DNA of 64,000 bases from Pelomonas sp039929605. Lineage in GTDB: Bacteria > Pseudomonadota > Gammaproteobacteria > Burkholderiales > Burkholderiaceae_C. Each line of letters starts with the position of its first letter. The first letter of the stretch is position 1. This document shows positions 1-8,105 of the stretch, piece by piece. Both the position numbers and the translations under genes were made by a program. The notes beneath the pieces were generated by a model. That model worked only from the letters and a program-made list of their open reading frames with translations, did not search any database and was not told the DNA's origin. The stretch covers positions 9,049 to 73,048 of the forward strand of contig NZ_JBDSQX010000075.1 of assembly GCF_039929605.1 (NCBI RefSeq). Direction: 5' to 3'.

Positions 1-1
1 C

Positions 2-214
2 CGCGGCCAGAGCCGCGCCTACCCGGCCACCGAGGAGCTGCTGCGCTTCGGCCGCCAGGTCTGCGGCGTGACCCAGCCCGCGCCGGTGCTCGTGCGCATT
101 GCCGAAGCCCTGCACGACACGCTGGCAGCGGCACGGCAGGACGCGCGTATCCCTGCACCGCTGCTCGCCGACATGGCCGAGATGTGGCAGCGCGGCATGG
201 ACTACGCGCGATGA
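2..214 (+). CDS. C-terminal fragment of an unidentified protein
   Basis: An open frame runs from the window edge to a TGA at 212-214 and gives 70 residues, so this is the 3' end of a gene that starts outside the window. The fragment is mostly helical in character, with an RFGRQVCGV stretch followed by a VRIAEALH segment and an arginine-rich tail. It vaguely resembles the C-terminal helical part of HipA-family kinases, but no catalytic motif lies inside the window, so that identity is a guess. The next reading frame starts 61 bases downstream on the same strand. Confidence 0.4.
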   Translation, partial: RGQSRAYPATEELLRFGRQVCGVTQPAPVLVRIAEALHDTLAAARQDARIPAPLLADMAEMWQRGMDYAR

Positions 215-275
215 AACCAGCCAATCTGCCTGGCCCCTCGCAGCAGCGGTGCGGGCATAACCACAAAATGACGGC

Positions 276-963
276 ATGACCCGACCCTGCCCGCAATGCG
301 GCGGCAGCCTGCCGCGCCAGGCGCTGTGGCGCACCGTCAACTGCAGCTACTGCAAGGCCGTCATCACGCTCAACACGCGCTGGGTGGAGCGCGCCGCTTT
401 CCACGCCACCTGGGCCCGCGCCCACGCCCGCCCGGCCAGCAGCGGCGAGTGGGTCACGCTGCGCGGCGCGGACTACCGCCTGCTGGAGCCGCTGGGCCTG
501 GGTGAGCGCAGCGAGGCGTGGCTGGCGCAACGCCATGGCCAGGCCCGGCTGCGCGCGGTGCTCAAGCTCGCGCCGCTCGCGGCCAACGCCGCGCCGGCAC
601 GCGAGGCCGAGACGCTGCGCCGCCTGCGAGGCCTGACGTCCACGGGCAGCGCCTACTTCTCGCTGCGCCTGCCGCAGCCGCTCGCCCCGCCTGCGGGCCG
701 CTGGACGGGCTGCTCGTCAGCCACCTGGACGCATTGCCGGCCGGCCTGCGCTGGTGCTCTGCCTACCGCACGCCGGACAGCAATACCGTCAGCGCCTTGC
801 CTGTTGCGCGCTGGCCCATGTGACGCCGCTCTACGAACCCGGCCTATTGAGCCGCCACGAGCTGCTGGGGCGGCTTCTGCAGGCAACCGCCACACGGCTG
901 GCCGCCTGCTCGGATGGCCCGACGCACGAGCACGTCGACTGGATGGGCCCACCGCCCGGCTGA
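276..963 (+). pseudogene. decayed zinc-ribbon / protein-kinase-like gene
   Basis: The frame opening at 276 begins with a zinc ribbon (CPQCGG, then CSYCK at about residues 23-27). A kinase N-lobe-like stretch follows: a glycine-rich LGLGERSEAW loop near residue 75, a VLKLA strand with the expected lysine, and a REAETLRRL helix. After about base 700 the protein-like signal leaves this frame. Plausible continuations sit in the second frame (about 700-820) and then in the third frame (about 754-963, ending GPPPG), while the original frame turns into arginine/alanine-rich shadow sequence. No HxD catalytic loop is visible in any frame. The likely explanation is one or two frameshifts in a kinase-like gene; a sequencing error could look the same. 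DUF1841 starts 28 bases downstream. Confidence 0.45.
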
Positions 964-990
964 TTTCGCCCGACGGCGACAATTGCGGCC

Positions 991-1422
991 ATGTTTGCCC
1001 CGTCCCAACTCGAAGTCCGGCGCTTCTTCTGCGCCACCTACCGCAAGTGGCGCGATGGCGCGCCGTTGATCCCGATGGAAGCCATCGCTGCGGACTGGAT
1101 CGCCGAGCACCCGGAGTACCACGCCGACCTGGCCGACGAGGCTGGGGCACTGGAGAAGGTCTACACGGTCGAGGAAGGCCGCACCAACCCCTTCCTGCAC
1201 CTGTCCATGCACCTGACGATCACCGAGCAGCACGCCATCGACCAGCCCTCGGGCATCCGCCAGGCGGTCGACCTGCTGAGCGCCAGGCGCAACTCGCGCC
1301 ATGAAGCGCATCACACGGCGATGGAAGCTTTAGGCGAAATGATCTGGGCGTCCCAGCGCAGCGGCATGCCGCCCGACGGCCACGCCTATCTGGACAAGGT
1401 GCGGCAGGCCGCAACACGCTGA
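991..1422 (+). CDS. DUF1841 family protein
   Basis: A 143-residue cytoplasmic protein, close to the usual length of DUF1841. It opens with SQLEVRRFFCATYRKWRDG and has the family-typical NPFLHLSMHLTITEQ stretch in the middle, followed by a histidine-containing RHEAHHTAMEALGEM segment. The family is widespread in beta- and gammaproteobacteria and has no established function; the conserved histidines could bind metal, which is inference. The Ala-Leu-Gly at 1327-1335 uses the rare codon TTA. It stands alone, behind the decayed kinase-like gene. Confidence 0.85.
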   Translation: MFAPSQLEVRRFFCATYRKWRDGAPLIPMEAIAADWIAEHPEYHADLADEAGALEKVYTVEEGRTNPFLHLSMHLTITEQHAIDQPSGIRQAVDLLSARRNSRHEAHHTAMEALGEMIWASQRSGMPPDGHAYLDKVRQAATR

Positions 1423-1636
1423 CTGCGGCACGCAGGCTCGCGCCAGATTGCATATTTTTCAGGCATGACGATTAGTCACGTCGGCCAATTGTTTGATATT
1501 TCGAAACAGCGCATTGCTCGTTACCTGGTGTTTCTACTGAGAGGCGATGCCTACAGTTCAACCCCATGGACACCGCAGTCGCGATGCCCAAGCAACCCAG
1601 GCGGACCTAACCGCCACGGAACTTGAAGGAATCATC
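1423..1636 (+). promoter_or_regulatory. AT-richer intergenic region, probable promoter of the secreted protein gene
   Basis: These 214 bases carry no convincing gene. Bases 1450-1520 are clearly richer in A and T than the surroundings. They contain an inverted repeat, TGTTT (1490-1494) and AAACA (1504-1508), separated by nine bases, which could be an operator half-site pair. A ribosome-binding site AAGGA lies just before the ATG at 1637. No promoter hexamers stand out clearly. Confidence 0.3.
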
Positions 1637-2005
1637 ATGAGCAAGCTGTCTACCGCCCTGAACACTTTTGCCGCCGCCGCGCTGCTGATCGCTGCCGGTG
1701 CCGCCTCCGCCCAAACCAGCCGCGAAGCCGTCATCGCCGACCTGGTGGCCGCCCGCAACAGCGGTGAACTGGCTGCCATCCAGGGTGAGAAGGGTGTCGA
1801 CATCGCGACGCCAGCCGCAGCCAAGGCCGCCACCGTCGTGACCGTCAAGCTGCCGCGCCAAGCCATCCTGACGCTCAAGGCGACGGACCTGCAAGGCGAG
1901 CAGACTGCGGCGCTGGCCGCTGACCATGGCGAGAACGCTGCCCGCGAACTGGGCGACTTCCCGGCGCCGGTCGGCCGCCGCGCGACGGCCCTGGCCGCGA
2001 AGTAA
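1637..2005 (+). CDS. small secreted protein, DUF4148-like
   Basis: A 122-residue protein with a clear Sec signal peptide (residues 1-25, ending GAASAQ). The mature part begins SREAVIADLVAARNSGELAAIQGE, the kind of start seen in the DUF4148 family of small periplasmic proteins common in Burkholderiales. Function is unknown. The ATG at 1637 is preferred over in-frame upstream codons because AAGGA lies 7-12 bases before it and it starts the signal peptide directly. The gene is monocistronic and ends in a strong hairpin terminator at 2028-2050. Confidence 0.7.
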   Translation: MSKLSTALNTFAAAALLIAAGAASAQTSREAVIADLVAARNSGELAAIQGEKGVDIATPAAAKAATVVTVKLPRQAILTLKATDLQGEQTAALAADHGENAARELGDFPAPVGRRATALAAK

Positions 2006-2027
2006 GCGGTCTTCCTGCGCAATGACC

Positions 2028-2050
2028 AGCGGCCCTCACGGGCCGCTTTT
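2028..2050 (+). terminator. rho-independent terminator of the secreted protein gene
   Basis: A perfect 8-bp stem AGCGGCCC / GGGCCGCT with a four-base loop, followed by TTTCTTTT. It lies 23 bases after the stop at 2005. Confidence 0.85.
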
Positions 2051-2086
2051 CTTTTGGCAACGGACCATCATCGTTGCGCAAGGGTG

Positions 2087-2117
2087 AAGAAAAGCCGGCT
2101 GCGTGGGCAGCCGGCTT
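2087..2117 (-). terminator. rho-independent terminator of the phaCAB operon
   Basis: Read on the minus strand, a perfect 11-bp stem AAGCCGGCTGC / GCAGCCGGCTT with a four-base loop is followed by a T-rich tail (TTTTCTTC). It lies 24 bases beyond the phaB stop and faces the terminator of the convergent gene. Confidence 0.85.
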
Positions 2118-2140
2118 GCTGAAGCACCGTCGCGCGACGG

Positions 2141-2878
2141 TCAACCCATGTGCATGCCGCCGTTGCAGGAGAAGTCGGCACCGGTCGAGAAGCCCGAGTC
2201 CTCGCTGGCCAGCCAGACGACGATGGAGCCGATCTCCTCGGGCTTGCCCAGGCGCTTGACGGGGATGGTGGCGACGATCTTTTCCAGGATCTCGGGCTTG
2301 ATGGCCTTGACCATGTCGGTGCCGATGTAGCCCGGGCTGACGGTGTTGACCGTCACGCCCTTGGAGGCCAGCTCCTGGGCCAGCGCCATCGTGAAGCCGT
2401 GCATGCCGGCCTTGGCGGCCGAGTAGTTGGTCTGGCCGGCCTGGCCCTTTTCGCCGTTGACCGAGCTGATCTGGATGATGCGGCCCCAGCCCTTTTCGAC
2501 CATGCCTGGCACGACCTGCTTGGTCACGTTGAACATGGAGTTCAGGTTGGTGTCGATGACGGCCTTCCAGTCCTCCGGCGACATCTTCAGGAACATGCGG
2601 TCGCGCGTGATGCCGGCGTTGTTGACCAGCACGTCGATGGCACCGTGCTCGGCGATGGCCTTGTGGAAGGCCTCGACCGTGGAGTCCCAATCGGCCACGT
2701 TGCCGACCGAGGCGTAGAACTTGTAGCCCAGCGCCTCCTGCTCACCCAGCCACTTCTGCGCGTCGCGGCTGGGGCCGCAACCGGCGATGACCTTGAAGCC
2801 GGCCTGGGACAGCTTCTGGCAGATGGCGGTGCCGATACCGCCCATACCGCCCGTGACGTAGGCAATTTTTTGACTCAT
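2141..2878 (-). CDS. phaB: acetoacetyl-CoA reductase PhaB
   Basis: NADPH-dependent reduction of acetoacetyl-CoA to (R)-3-hydroxybutyryl-CoA, the second step of polyhydroxybutyrate synthesis. This is a 245-residue short-chain dehydrogenase of normal length. The cofactor loop TGGMGGIG is at residues 9-16, NNAG at about 86-89, and the catalytic triad is Ser139, Tyr152 and Lys156 in the expected ISS...Y-SAAK spacing. The ATG at 2878 (protein start MSQKIAYVTGG) is chosen over longer frames because the fold begins there at once. It is the last gene of phaC-phaA-phaB, 31 bases after phaA, and is followed by a strong terminator. Confidence 0.97.
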   Translation of the reverse strand: MSQKIAYVTGGMGGIGTAICQKLSQAGFKVIAGCGPSRDAQKWLGEQEALGYKFYASVGNVADWDSTVEAFHKAIAEHGAIDVLVNNAGITRDRMFLKMSPEDWKAVIDTNLNSMFNVTKQVVPGMVEKGWGRIIQISSVNGEKGQAGQTNYSAAKAGMHGFTMALAQELASKGVTVNTVSPGYIGTDMVKAIKPEILEKIVATIPVKRLGKPEEIGSIVVWLASEDSGFSTGADFSCNGGMHMG

Positions 2879-2909
2879 TGAATGTCTCCTGTTGGGTTGG
2901 ATGAGGGTA

Positions 2910-4094
2910 TCAACGTTCGACCGTGAGCGCGACGCCCATGCCGCCGCCGATGCACAGCGACGCGATGCCCTTCTTGGCATCGCGCTTGACCATCTCGTGC
3001 AGCAGCGTGACGAGCACGCGGCAGCCGCTGGCGCCGATGGGGTGGCCCAGCGCAATAGCGCCGCCGTTGACGTTGACCTTGTTCATGTCCCAGCCCATCT
3101 CGTTGTGCACGGCACAAGCCTGGGCGGCAAAGGCTTCGTTGATCTCCAGCAGGTCCAGGTCGGCCGCCTTCCAGCCGGCGCGCTCCAGTGCACGCTTGGC
3201 GGCGGGCACGGGGCCCATGCCCATGTAGGCCGGGTCCAGGCCAGCCGAGGCGTAGGAGGCGATGCGCGCCAGCGGCGTGAGGCCCAGCGACGCGGCCTTG
3301 GCGGCCGTCATGACGACGACACCGGCGGCGCCGTCATTCAGGCCCGAGGCGTTGCCGGCGGTGACGCTGCCGGCCTTGTCGAAGGCGGGGCGCAGGCCGG
3401 CAAGAGCCTCGGCGGTGGACTTGCGGTTGATGAACTCGTCGGCGGAAAAGACGATGGGGTCGCCCTTCTTCTGCGCAATGCTGAAGGGCACGATCTCGTC
3501 CTTGAAGCGGCCGGCATCCTGCGCGGCGGCGGCCTTCTGCTGCGAGCCGAATGCGAGCGCGTCCTGCTGCTCGCGAGTGATGCCGTACTTCTTGGCGACG
3601 TTCTCGGCGGTGATGCCCATGTGGTACTGGTTGTACACGTCCCACAGGCCGTCGACGATCATCGTGTCGACCAGCTTCCAGTCGCCCATGCGCTGGCCGT
3701 CGCGCGAATTCGGCAGCACATGCGCGCTCATGCTCATGCTCTCCTGGCCACCGGCGATGACGATGTCGCTGTCGCCGTCACGAATGGCTTGCGCCGCCAG
3801 CATCACGGCCTTCAGGCCCGAGCCGCAGACCTTGTTGATGGTCATGGCGGGCACGACGTTAGGCAAGCCTGACTTGATAACCGACTGGCGGGCCGGGTTC
3901 TGGCCGACGCCGGCCGTCAGCACCTGGCCGAGGATGACCTCGTTGATCTGGTCGCCGGCCAGGCCACTGCGGCGCAGCAGGTCCTGGATGACGGCGGCGC
4001 CCAGCTCGGTGGCGGGCGTCTTGGCGAGCGTGCCGCCGAACTTGCCGATGGCGGTGCGCGCGGCGGCGACGATGACGATGTCTTGTTGGCTCAT
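2910..4094 (-). CDS. phaA: acetyl-CoA acetyltransferase (beta-ketothiolase) PhaA
   Basis: Condenses two acetyl-CoA to acetoacetyl-CoA, the first committed step of polyhydroxybutyrate synthesis. The 394-residue length is exact for the biosynthetic thiolase family. The nucleophile is Cys90 in NKVCGSGLK, His351 lies in ALGHPIGASG, and the second active-site cysteine is Cys381 in SLCIGGGMG. It lies 25 bases downstream of phaC and 31 bases upstream of phaB, so the three genes form one transcript. Confidence 0.96.
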   Translation of the reverse strand: MSQQDIVIVAAARTAIGKFGGTLAKTPATELGAAVIQDLLRRSGLAGDQINEVILGQVLTAGVGQNPARQSVIKSGLPNVVPAMTINKVCGSGLKAVMLAAQAIRDGDSDIVIAGGQESMSMSAHVLPNSRDGQRMGDWKLVDTMIVDGLWDVYNQYHMGITAENVAKKYGITREQQDALAFGSQQKAAAAQDAGRFKDEIVPFSIAQKKGDPIVFSADEFINRKSTAEALAGLRPAFDKAGSVTAGNASGLNDGAAGVVVMTAAKAASLGLTPLARIASYASAGLDPAYMGMGPVPAAKRALERAGWKAADLDLLEINEAFAAQACAVHNEMGWDMNKVNVNGGAIALGHPIGASGCRVLVTLLHEMVKRDAKKGIASLCIGGGMGVALTVER

Positions 4095-4119
4095 GGTGTG
4101 TCTCCTTCGTTATAAAAAA

Positions 4120-5808
4120 TCAGGCTTTGACCTTGACGTAGCGACCGGGTGCGGGCTCGATCGCCTTGAACTTGCGGTTGCCCGGCGTCTTGGGCGCGGG
4201 CTTGGCCTCGCCAGCATGTGAGGCCAGCCAGGCTGACCAATCCGGCCACCAGCTGCCCGGGTGCTCCGTGGCACCTTGCAACCAGTCGTCGGCCTCAGCC
4301 GGCAAGGTAGCACCCTTGGTGATCCAGTGGCTGCGCTTGGCCGGCTTGCCGGGCTTTGGCGGCGGGTTGATGACACCGGCGATATGGCCCGAGGCGCCCA
4401 GCACGAAGCGCTTCTTGCCCTTGAGCAACTGGGTGCTGCGGTAGGCGCTCGTCCACGGCACGATGTGGTCCTCGCGCGAGCCGTAGATGTAGACCGGCGC
4501 GTTGATGGCGCCGAGGTCCACCTTCTCGCCGCAGATGGTCAGCTTGCCCGGCACCTTGAGCTCGTTCTGCAGATAGGTGTGGCGCAGATACCAGCAGTAC
4601 ATCGGCCCGGGCAGGTTGGTGGAGTCGCCGTTCCAGTACAGCAGGTCGAAGGCCGGCGGTGCCTCGCCCTTGAGGTAGTTGCCGACGACGTAGTTCCAGA
4701 CCAGATCGTTGGGGCGCAGGAAGCTGAAAGTGGTGGCCAGCTCCTGGCCGTGCAGCAGCTGCGGGCCCTTGGGCGACTCGGGCCCAAGCGTCGTCTCGCG
4801 CATGCGTACCGCGGCTTCGTCGACAAAGATGTCCAGGATGCCGTTGTCGGCAAAGTCCAGCAGCGCCGTCAGCAGCGTGACGCTGGCGGCCGGCTGCTCG
4901 CCGCGTGCGGCCAGCACGGCCAGCGCGGTGGCGAGGATGGTGCCGCCGACGCAGAAGCCCAGCGTGTTGATCTGCTTCTGGCCCGAGATTTCCTGAGCCA
5001 CGCGGATGGCTTCGATGGCACCGGTCTGGATGTAGTCGTCCCAGCCGAAGTGCTTGATGGACTCGTCCGGGTTGCGCCAGCTGACGACGAAGACGCGGTT
5101 GCCCTCGGCCACGGCATAACGGATCAGTGAGTTGTCGGGCTGCAGGTCGAGGATGTAGAACTTGTTGATGCAGGGCGGCACCATCAGCAGCGGCCGTGCG
5201 GCCACTGAGGCCGTCAACGGCGTGTACTCGATGAGCTGGAAGAGTTCGTTCTCGAAGACGACATTGCCCGCCGTGGTGGCCACGTTCTTGCCGACCTCGA
5301 AGGCGCTTTCATCCGTCTGCGACACATGGCCGCGCTGCACGTCGCCCCACAGCTGCTGCAGGCCGCGGGCCAGCGTTTCACCCTTGCTGTCGAGCGCGAG
5401 CTTCTGCGCCTCGGGGTTCAGCGCGAGGAAGTTGCTGGGAGCGGCCATGTCGACGAACTGCTGCACCGCAAAGCGGATGCGCGCCTTGGTCTTGTCGTCG
5501 CCCTCGATGGACGCCGCCATCTGCTGCATCGTGCGGCCGTTGAGCAGGTAGAGCTGCGTCATGAAACTGGCAGCCTTGCTGGCCCGCCACTCGGGCGCCG
5601 CGAAGCGCCGGTCGCTGACCGCGGGCACCTCGCCCTGGCCCAGCGACGCATTCCACAAGCTCGTCGCCTGCTTCAGGTAATCGCTCTGCAATTCCGCCAG
5701 CGCGGTGGGTGAGATGAGCGGCAGATGCGCCATCTGATGCATCAGCTCGGCGAAGGGCGGCTGCGCCTCGGCTGCGGGCGATGCATCGGTCTTCTTGCGG
5801 GTGGCCAT
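4120..5808 (-). CDS. phaC: class I poly(3-hydroxyalkanoate) synthase PhaC
   Basis: Polymerises (R)-3-hydroxybutyryl-CoA on the surface of storage granules. The protein has 562 residues, with a variable N-terminal part and an alpha/beta-hydrolase catalytic half. The lipase-like box GFCVGG places the nucleophile at Cys286, with Asp447 (REDHIVPW) and His475 (ASGHIAGVINPP). The spacings 161 and 189 from the cysteine equal those of the Cupriavidus enzyme (C319, D480, H508). The length and the absence of a PhaE partner point to class I. AGGAG stands seven bases before the ATG. It is the first gene of phaCAB, with a sigma-54-type promoter match at 5855-5870. Confidence 0.97.
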   Translation of the reverse strand: MATRKKTDASPAAEAQPPFAELMHQMAHLPLISPTALAELQSDYLKQATSLWNASLGQGEVPAVSDRRFAAPEWRASKAASFMTQLYLLNGRTMQQMAASIEGDDKTKARIRFAVQQFVDMAAPSNFLALNPEAQKLALDSKGETLARGLQQLWGDVQRGHVSQTDESAFEVGKNVATTAGNVVFENELFQLIEYTPLTASVAARPLLMVPPCINKFYILDLQPDNSLIRYAVAEGNRVFVVSWRNPDESIKHFGWDDYIQTGAIEAIRVAQEISGQKQINTLGFCVGGTILATALAVLAARGEQPAASVTLLTALLDFADNGILDIFVDEAAVRMRETTLGPESPKGPQLLHGQELATTFSFLRPNDLVWNYVVGNYLKGEAPPAFDLLYWNGDSTNLPGPMYCWYLRHTYLQNELKVPGKLTICGEKVDLGAINAPVYIYGSREDHIVPWTSAYRSTQLLKGKKRFVLGASGHIAGVINPPPKPGKPAKRSHWITKGATLPAEADDWLQGATEHPGSWWPDWSAWLASHAGEAKPAPKTPGNRKFKAIEPAPGRYVKVKA

Positions 5809-5854
5809 GAATCTCCTAGGAACTCTGTCGCCTCAGCGGTGTCGTCTGAGCCAG

Positions 5855-5870
5855 TGCAATAAGCTTGCCA
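5855..5870 (-). promoter_or_regulatory. candidate sigma-54 promoter of phaCAB
   Basis: The minus strand reads TGGCAAGCTTATTGCA. This matches the RpoN consensus TGGCAY-N5-TTGCW with GG and GC separated by exactly ten bases. Initiation about 12 bases beyond the GC would give a leader of roughly 35 bases before the phaC ATG at 5808. No clear enhancer-binding site was found upstream; a sigma-70 promoter in the same region cannot be ruled out. Confidence 0.6.
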
Positions 5871-5922
5871 CATTCCGCTGACCCGACTTTTTAACCCCAG
5901 GCGCTGACATGCCTGTGACGCC

Positions 5923-6198
5923 ATGTACCTCGTCGCCATCGCCTGGGCCTATGTTGCATTGATGATGGCTGCCGCCGAAGCGATGAGCCCGCAGGGCACC
6001 CTCCTTGGCGCCATCGTCACCTTGCTGCTTTACGGCGTGTTGCCGCTGGGCCTGCTGCTCTACATCCTCGGCACGCCGGGCCGCCGGCGCAGGCGGCGTG
6101 CAACGGAAGCCGCTGAACTAACGGCCGAGGCTGATGCAGGCGGCCATGCGCCCGCAGGGCCGGCCGAGGGACTCACCCCGGAACGAGAAGAAGCGTGA
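5923..6198 (+). CDS. small inner-membrane protein, function unknown
   Basis: A 91-residue protein with two hydrophobic helices (about residues 3-21 and 27-50). A positively charged RRRRRR stretch follows, then an acidic, alanine-rich cytoplasmic tail. It is divergent from phaC. Its last 81 bases overlap the end of pgeF on the other strand, an unusually long tail-to-tail overlap. Length, start at ATG 5923 and membrane pattern suggest a real gene, but I recognise no characterised family. Confidence 0.65.
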   Translation: MYLVAIAWAYVALMMAAAEAMSPQGTLLGAIVTLLLYGVLPLGLLLYILGTPGRRRRRRATEAAELTAEADAGGHAPAGPAEGLTPEREEA

Positions 6199-6846
6199 AT
6201 CATCGGTCAGCGTGCACCAGCCGCCGCCGCTGATTCGGGTGACATTGATCGACATCAAGCGTTCGCGAGCTAGCAAGGGCAGATCGGCGCGCCAGCGAGG
6301 CTCAGGGTTGGGCCGGTAGAGAAAGCCAGGCTGGTCGCGCTCCAGCGGCTTGCGGCCGAATGCGGCCACGACCTCGGGGCCGACCTCGAAGGCCTGCGGG
6401 CCGATGCAGGCGCCCAGCCAGGCCTTCACGTCGCGCGGCTCGCAGCCAGCGGCGGCGCAGAGTTCGGCGACCGTGTTCTCCAGCACGCCCGCCGCCAGGC
6501 CGCGCCAGCCGGCATGCGCGCCGGCCACGCCGCCCGGCGCGGCGAAGAGCACGGGCAGGCAATCGGCCACGAGGATGGCGACGGCCAGGTTGGGGTCGGT
6601 GGACACGGCAGCGTCTGCCCCGGGCGCGTTGTCGTCGTGCCAGCCCGCCTGCAGGCGCACCACGTCGGCACCATGGACCTGATCCAGAAAGATCGGCCGC
6701 GCGCCCAGTTGCTCGGCGAGACGGGCACGGTTGGCGCGCACCTGCTCGGGGTCGCCCGCCTTGCGGCCAAAGTTGGGGCCGCGCGTCGTCATGAAGGCGG
6801 TGACGCCGGGCCAGTCCGGCCGCAACCAGGTCGGGTCAAGCGGCAT
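6118..6846 (-). CDS. pgeF: peptidoglycan editing factor PgeF (YfiH/DUF152, laccase-like fold)
   Basis: YfiH-family enzymes remove wrongly inserted amino acids from peptidoglycan precursors; older annotation calls them polyphenol oxidase or laccase. The 242-residue protein carries the family signatures: TTRGPNFG near the N-terminus, LDQVHGADV (His), VADCLPVLFA (Asp-Cys), AGAHAGWRGLAAGVLE (HAGWRG) and GACIGPQAFEVG. These supply the Cys/His metal site. The ATG at 6846 (MPLDPTWL) is chosen because the conserved domain starts there; it overlaps the end of maiA by 11 bases, implying co-transcription. The C-terminus (about the last 25 residues) is less typical and overlaps the convergent small membrane gene. 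Confidence 0.9.
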   Translation of the reverse strand: MPLDPTWLRPDWPGVTAFMTTRGPNFGRKAGDPEQVRANRARLAEQLGARPIFLDQVHGADVVRLQAGWHDDNAPGADAAVSTDPNLAVAILVADCLPVLFAAPGGVAGAHAGWRGLAAGVLENTVAELCAAAGCEPRDVKAWLGACIGPQAFEVGPEVVAAFGRKPLERDQPGFLYRPNPEPRWRADLPLLARERLMSINVTRISGGGWCTLTDDSRFFSFRGESLGRPCGRMAACISLGR

Positions 6847-7471
6847 CGGGGCAGGCGTCCGGGTGGGTGCTCGCAAACGCCGGCAGCGCCAGGCAGGCGG
6901 CGTTGATGCGCAGCACCGTGGGGAAGTCGTCCAGCCGGCATTCGAAGCGCTGGGCGTTGTAGACCTGAGGCACGAGCAGGCAGTCGGCCAGGCCCGGCGT
7001 GTCGCCAAAGCAGAACTGCCCGGCCGTGCGGGCCAGCCGCTGCTCGACGACGGCGAGGCCGGTGGCCACCCAATGGCGATACCAGCGGTCCACCTCGCCC
7101 TGATCGTGGCCCATGTCGTGCTTTAGGTAGCGCAACACGCGCAGGTTGTTGATGGGGTGGATGTCGCAGCCGATGTCCTGCGCCAGCGCCCTCACCTGCG
7201 CCCGCGCGAAGGCACCCTGCGGCAGCAGCGGCGGCTCGGGGTGGGTCTCGTCGAGGTATTCGAGGATGGCCATGGACTGGCTCAGCCAGGTGCCGTCGTC
7301 CAGCACCAGGGCTGGCACGAGATGCGACACCTGCTGTGCGGCGAAGGGCCCAGCGAACTGCTCGTTCTTGGCGAGGTGGATGGCCTCGTAGTCGTAGTCC
7401 AGCCCTTTCAGCGCCAGGCCGATGCGCACGCGCCAGGAGGCTGAGGAGCGGAAGTAGTTGTAGAGCTTCAT
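6836..7471 (-). CDS. maiA: maleylacetoacetate isomerase (zeta-class glutathione transferase)
   Basis: Glutathione-dependent isomerisation of maleylacetoacetate (or maleylpyruvate) to the fumaryl form in tyrosine, homogentisate or gentisate breakdown. The 211-residue protein has the zeta-class active-site motif SSASWRVRIGLALKG (residues about 9-23), VPALVLDDG and QSMAILEYLDE for glutathione binding, and the helical domain with DIHPINNLRVL. No homogentisate pathway genes lie nearby, so the substrate is inferred from family membership only. It is upstream of and overlaps pgeF, and is divergent from the Nudix gene with about 34 bases between. Confidence 0.9.
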   Translation of the reverse strand: MKLYNYFRSSASWRVRIGLALKGLDYDYEAIHLAKNEQFAGPFAAQQVSHLVPALVLDDGTWLSQSMAILEYLDETHPEPPLLPQGAFARAQVRALAQDIGCDIHPINNLRVLRYLKHDMGHDQGEVDRWYRHWVATGLAVVEQRLARTAGQFCFGDTPGLADCLLVPQVYNAQRFECRLDDFPTVLRINAACLALPAFASTHPDACPDAA

Positions 7472-7505
7472 AAGCGGTCATTCTCCGGCTTCTAAACTGG
7501 CCCTC

Positions 7506-8060
7506 ATGCCCTTCCCCAGCCACTTCAAGCATTGCCCGAACTGCGGCACCGCCGTGGACTACCGCATTCCGCCCGACGACAACCGCGAACGCGCGGTCTG
7601 CCCGGCCTGCGCGGCCATCCATTACCAGAACCCTCTGAACGTCGTCGGCACCTTGCCGGTCTGGGAAGAAGACGGCCGCGTGCTGCTGTGCCGCCGCGCC
7701 ATCGAACCGCGCCATGGGCTGTGGACGCTGCCGGGCGGCTTCATGGAGCTGGGCGAAACCTGCGCCGAAGGTGCGCTGCGCGAGACGGTGGAGGAGGCCG
7801 GCGCCGATGTGGAGATGGGGCCGCTGTACACGATGCTGAACGTCGTGCGCGTCGGCCAGGTCCACCTCTTCTACTACGCCCGCCTGCGCTCGCTGGACTT
7901 CAATCCGGGGCCCGAGTCGCTGGAGGCGAAGCTCTTTGCCGAGCACGAGATTCCCTGGGACGAGATCGCCTTCAAGACGTCACGCGAGACGCTGCGCTGC
8001 TTCTTCGACGACCGCCGCGCGGGCCGTGCGCTCGGCCTGCGCGAGATCGACATTCCTTGA
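7506..8060 (+). CDS. Nudix hydrolase with N-terminal zinc ribbon
   Basis: A 184-residue protein that hydrolyses a nucleoside-diphosphate-linked substrate. A zinc ribbon of two CxxC pairs (HCPNCG at residues about 10-15, VCPACA at about 32-37) precedes the Nudix fold. The Nudix box is complete: GGFMELGETCAEGALRETVEEAG, matching GX5EX7REUXEEXGU. The C-terminal IPWDEIAFKT segment is typical of this small Nudix subgroup related to NudC. The exact substrate (NADH, ADP-ribose, FAD) cannot be read from the sequence. Confidence 0.9.
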   Translation: MPFPSHFKHCPNCGTAVDYRIPPDDNRERAVCPACAAIHYQNPLNVVGTLPVWEEDGRVLLCRRAIEPRHGLWTLPGGFMELGETCAEGALRETVEEAGADVEMGPLYTMLNVVRVGQVHLFYYARLRSLDFNPGPESLEAKLFAEHEIPWDEIAFKTSRETLRCFFDDRRAGRALGLREIDIP

Positions 8061-8105
8061 TCGCCGCGTCGGCCGCGCGTCGCCTCGCGTCAGAATGCCC
8101 GTCCC

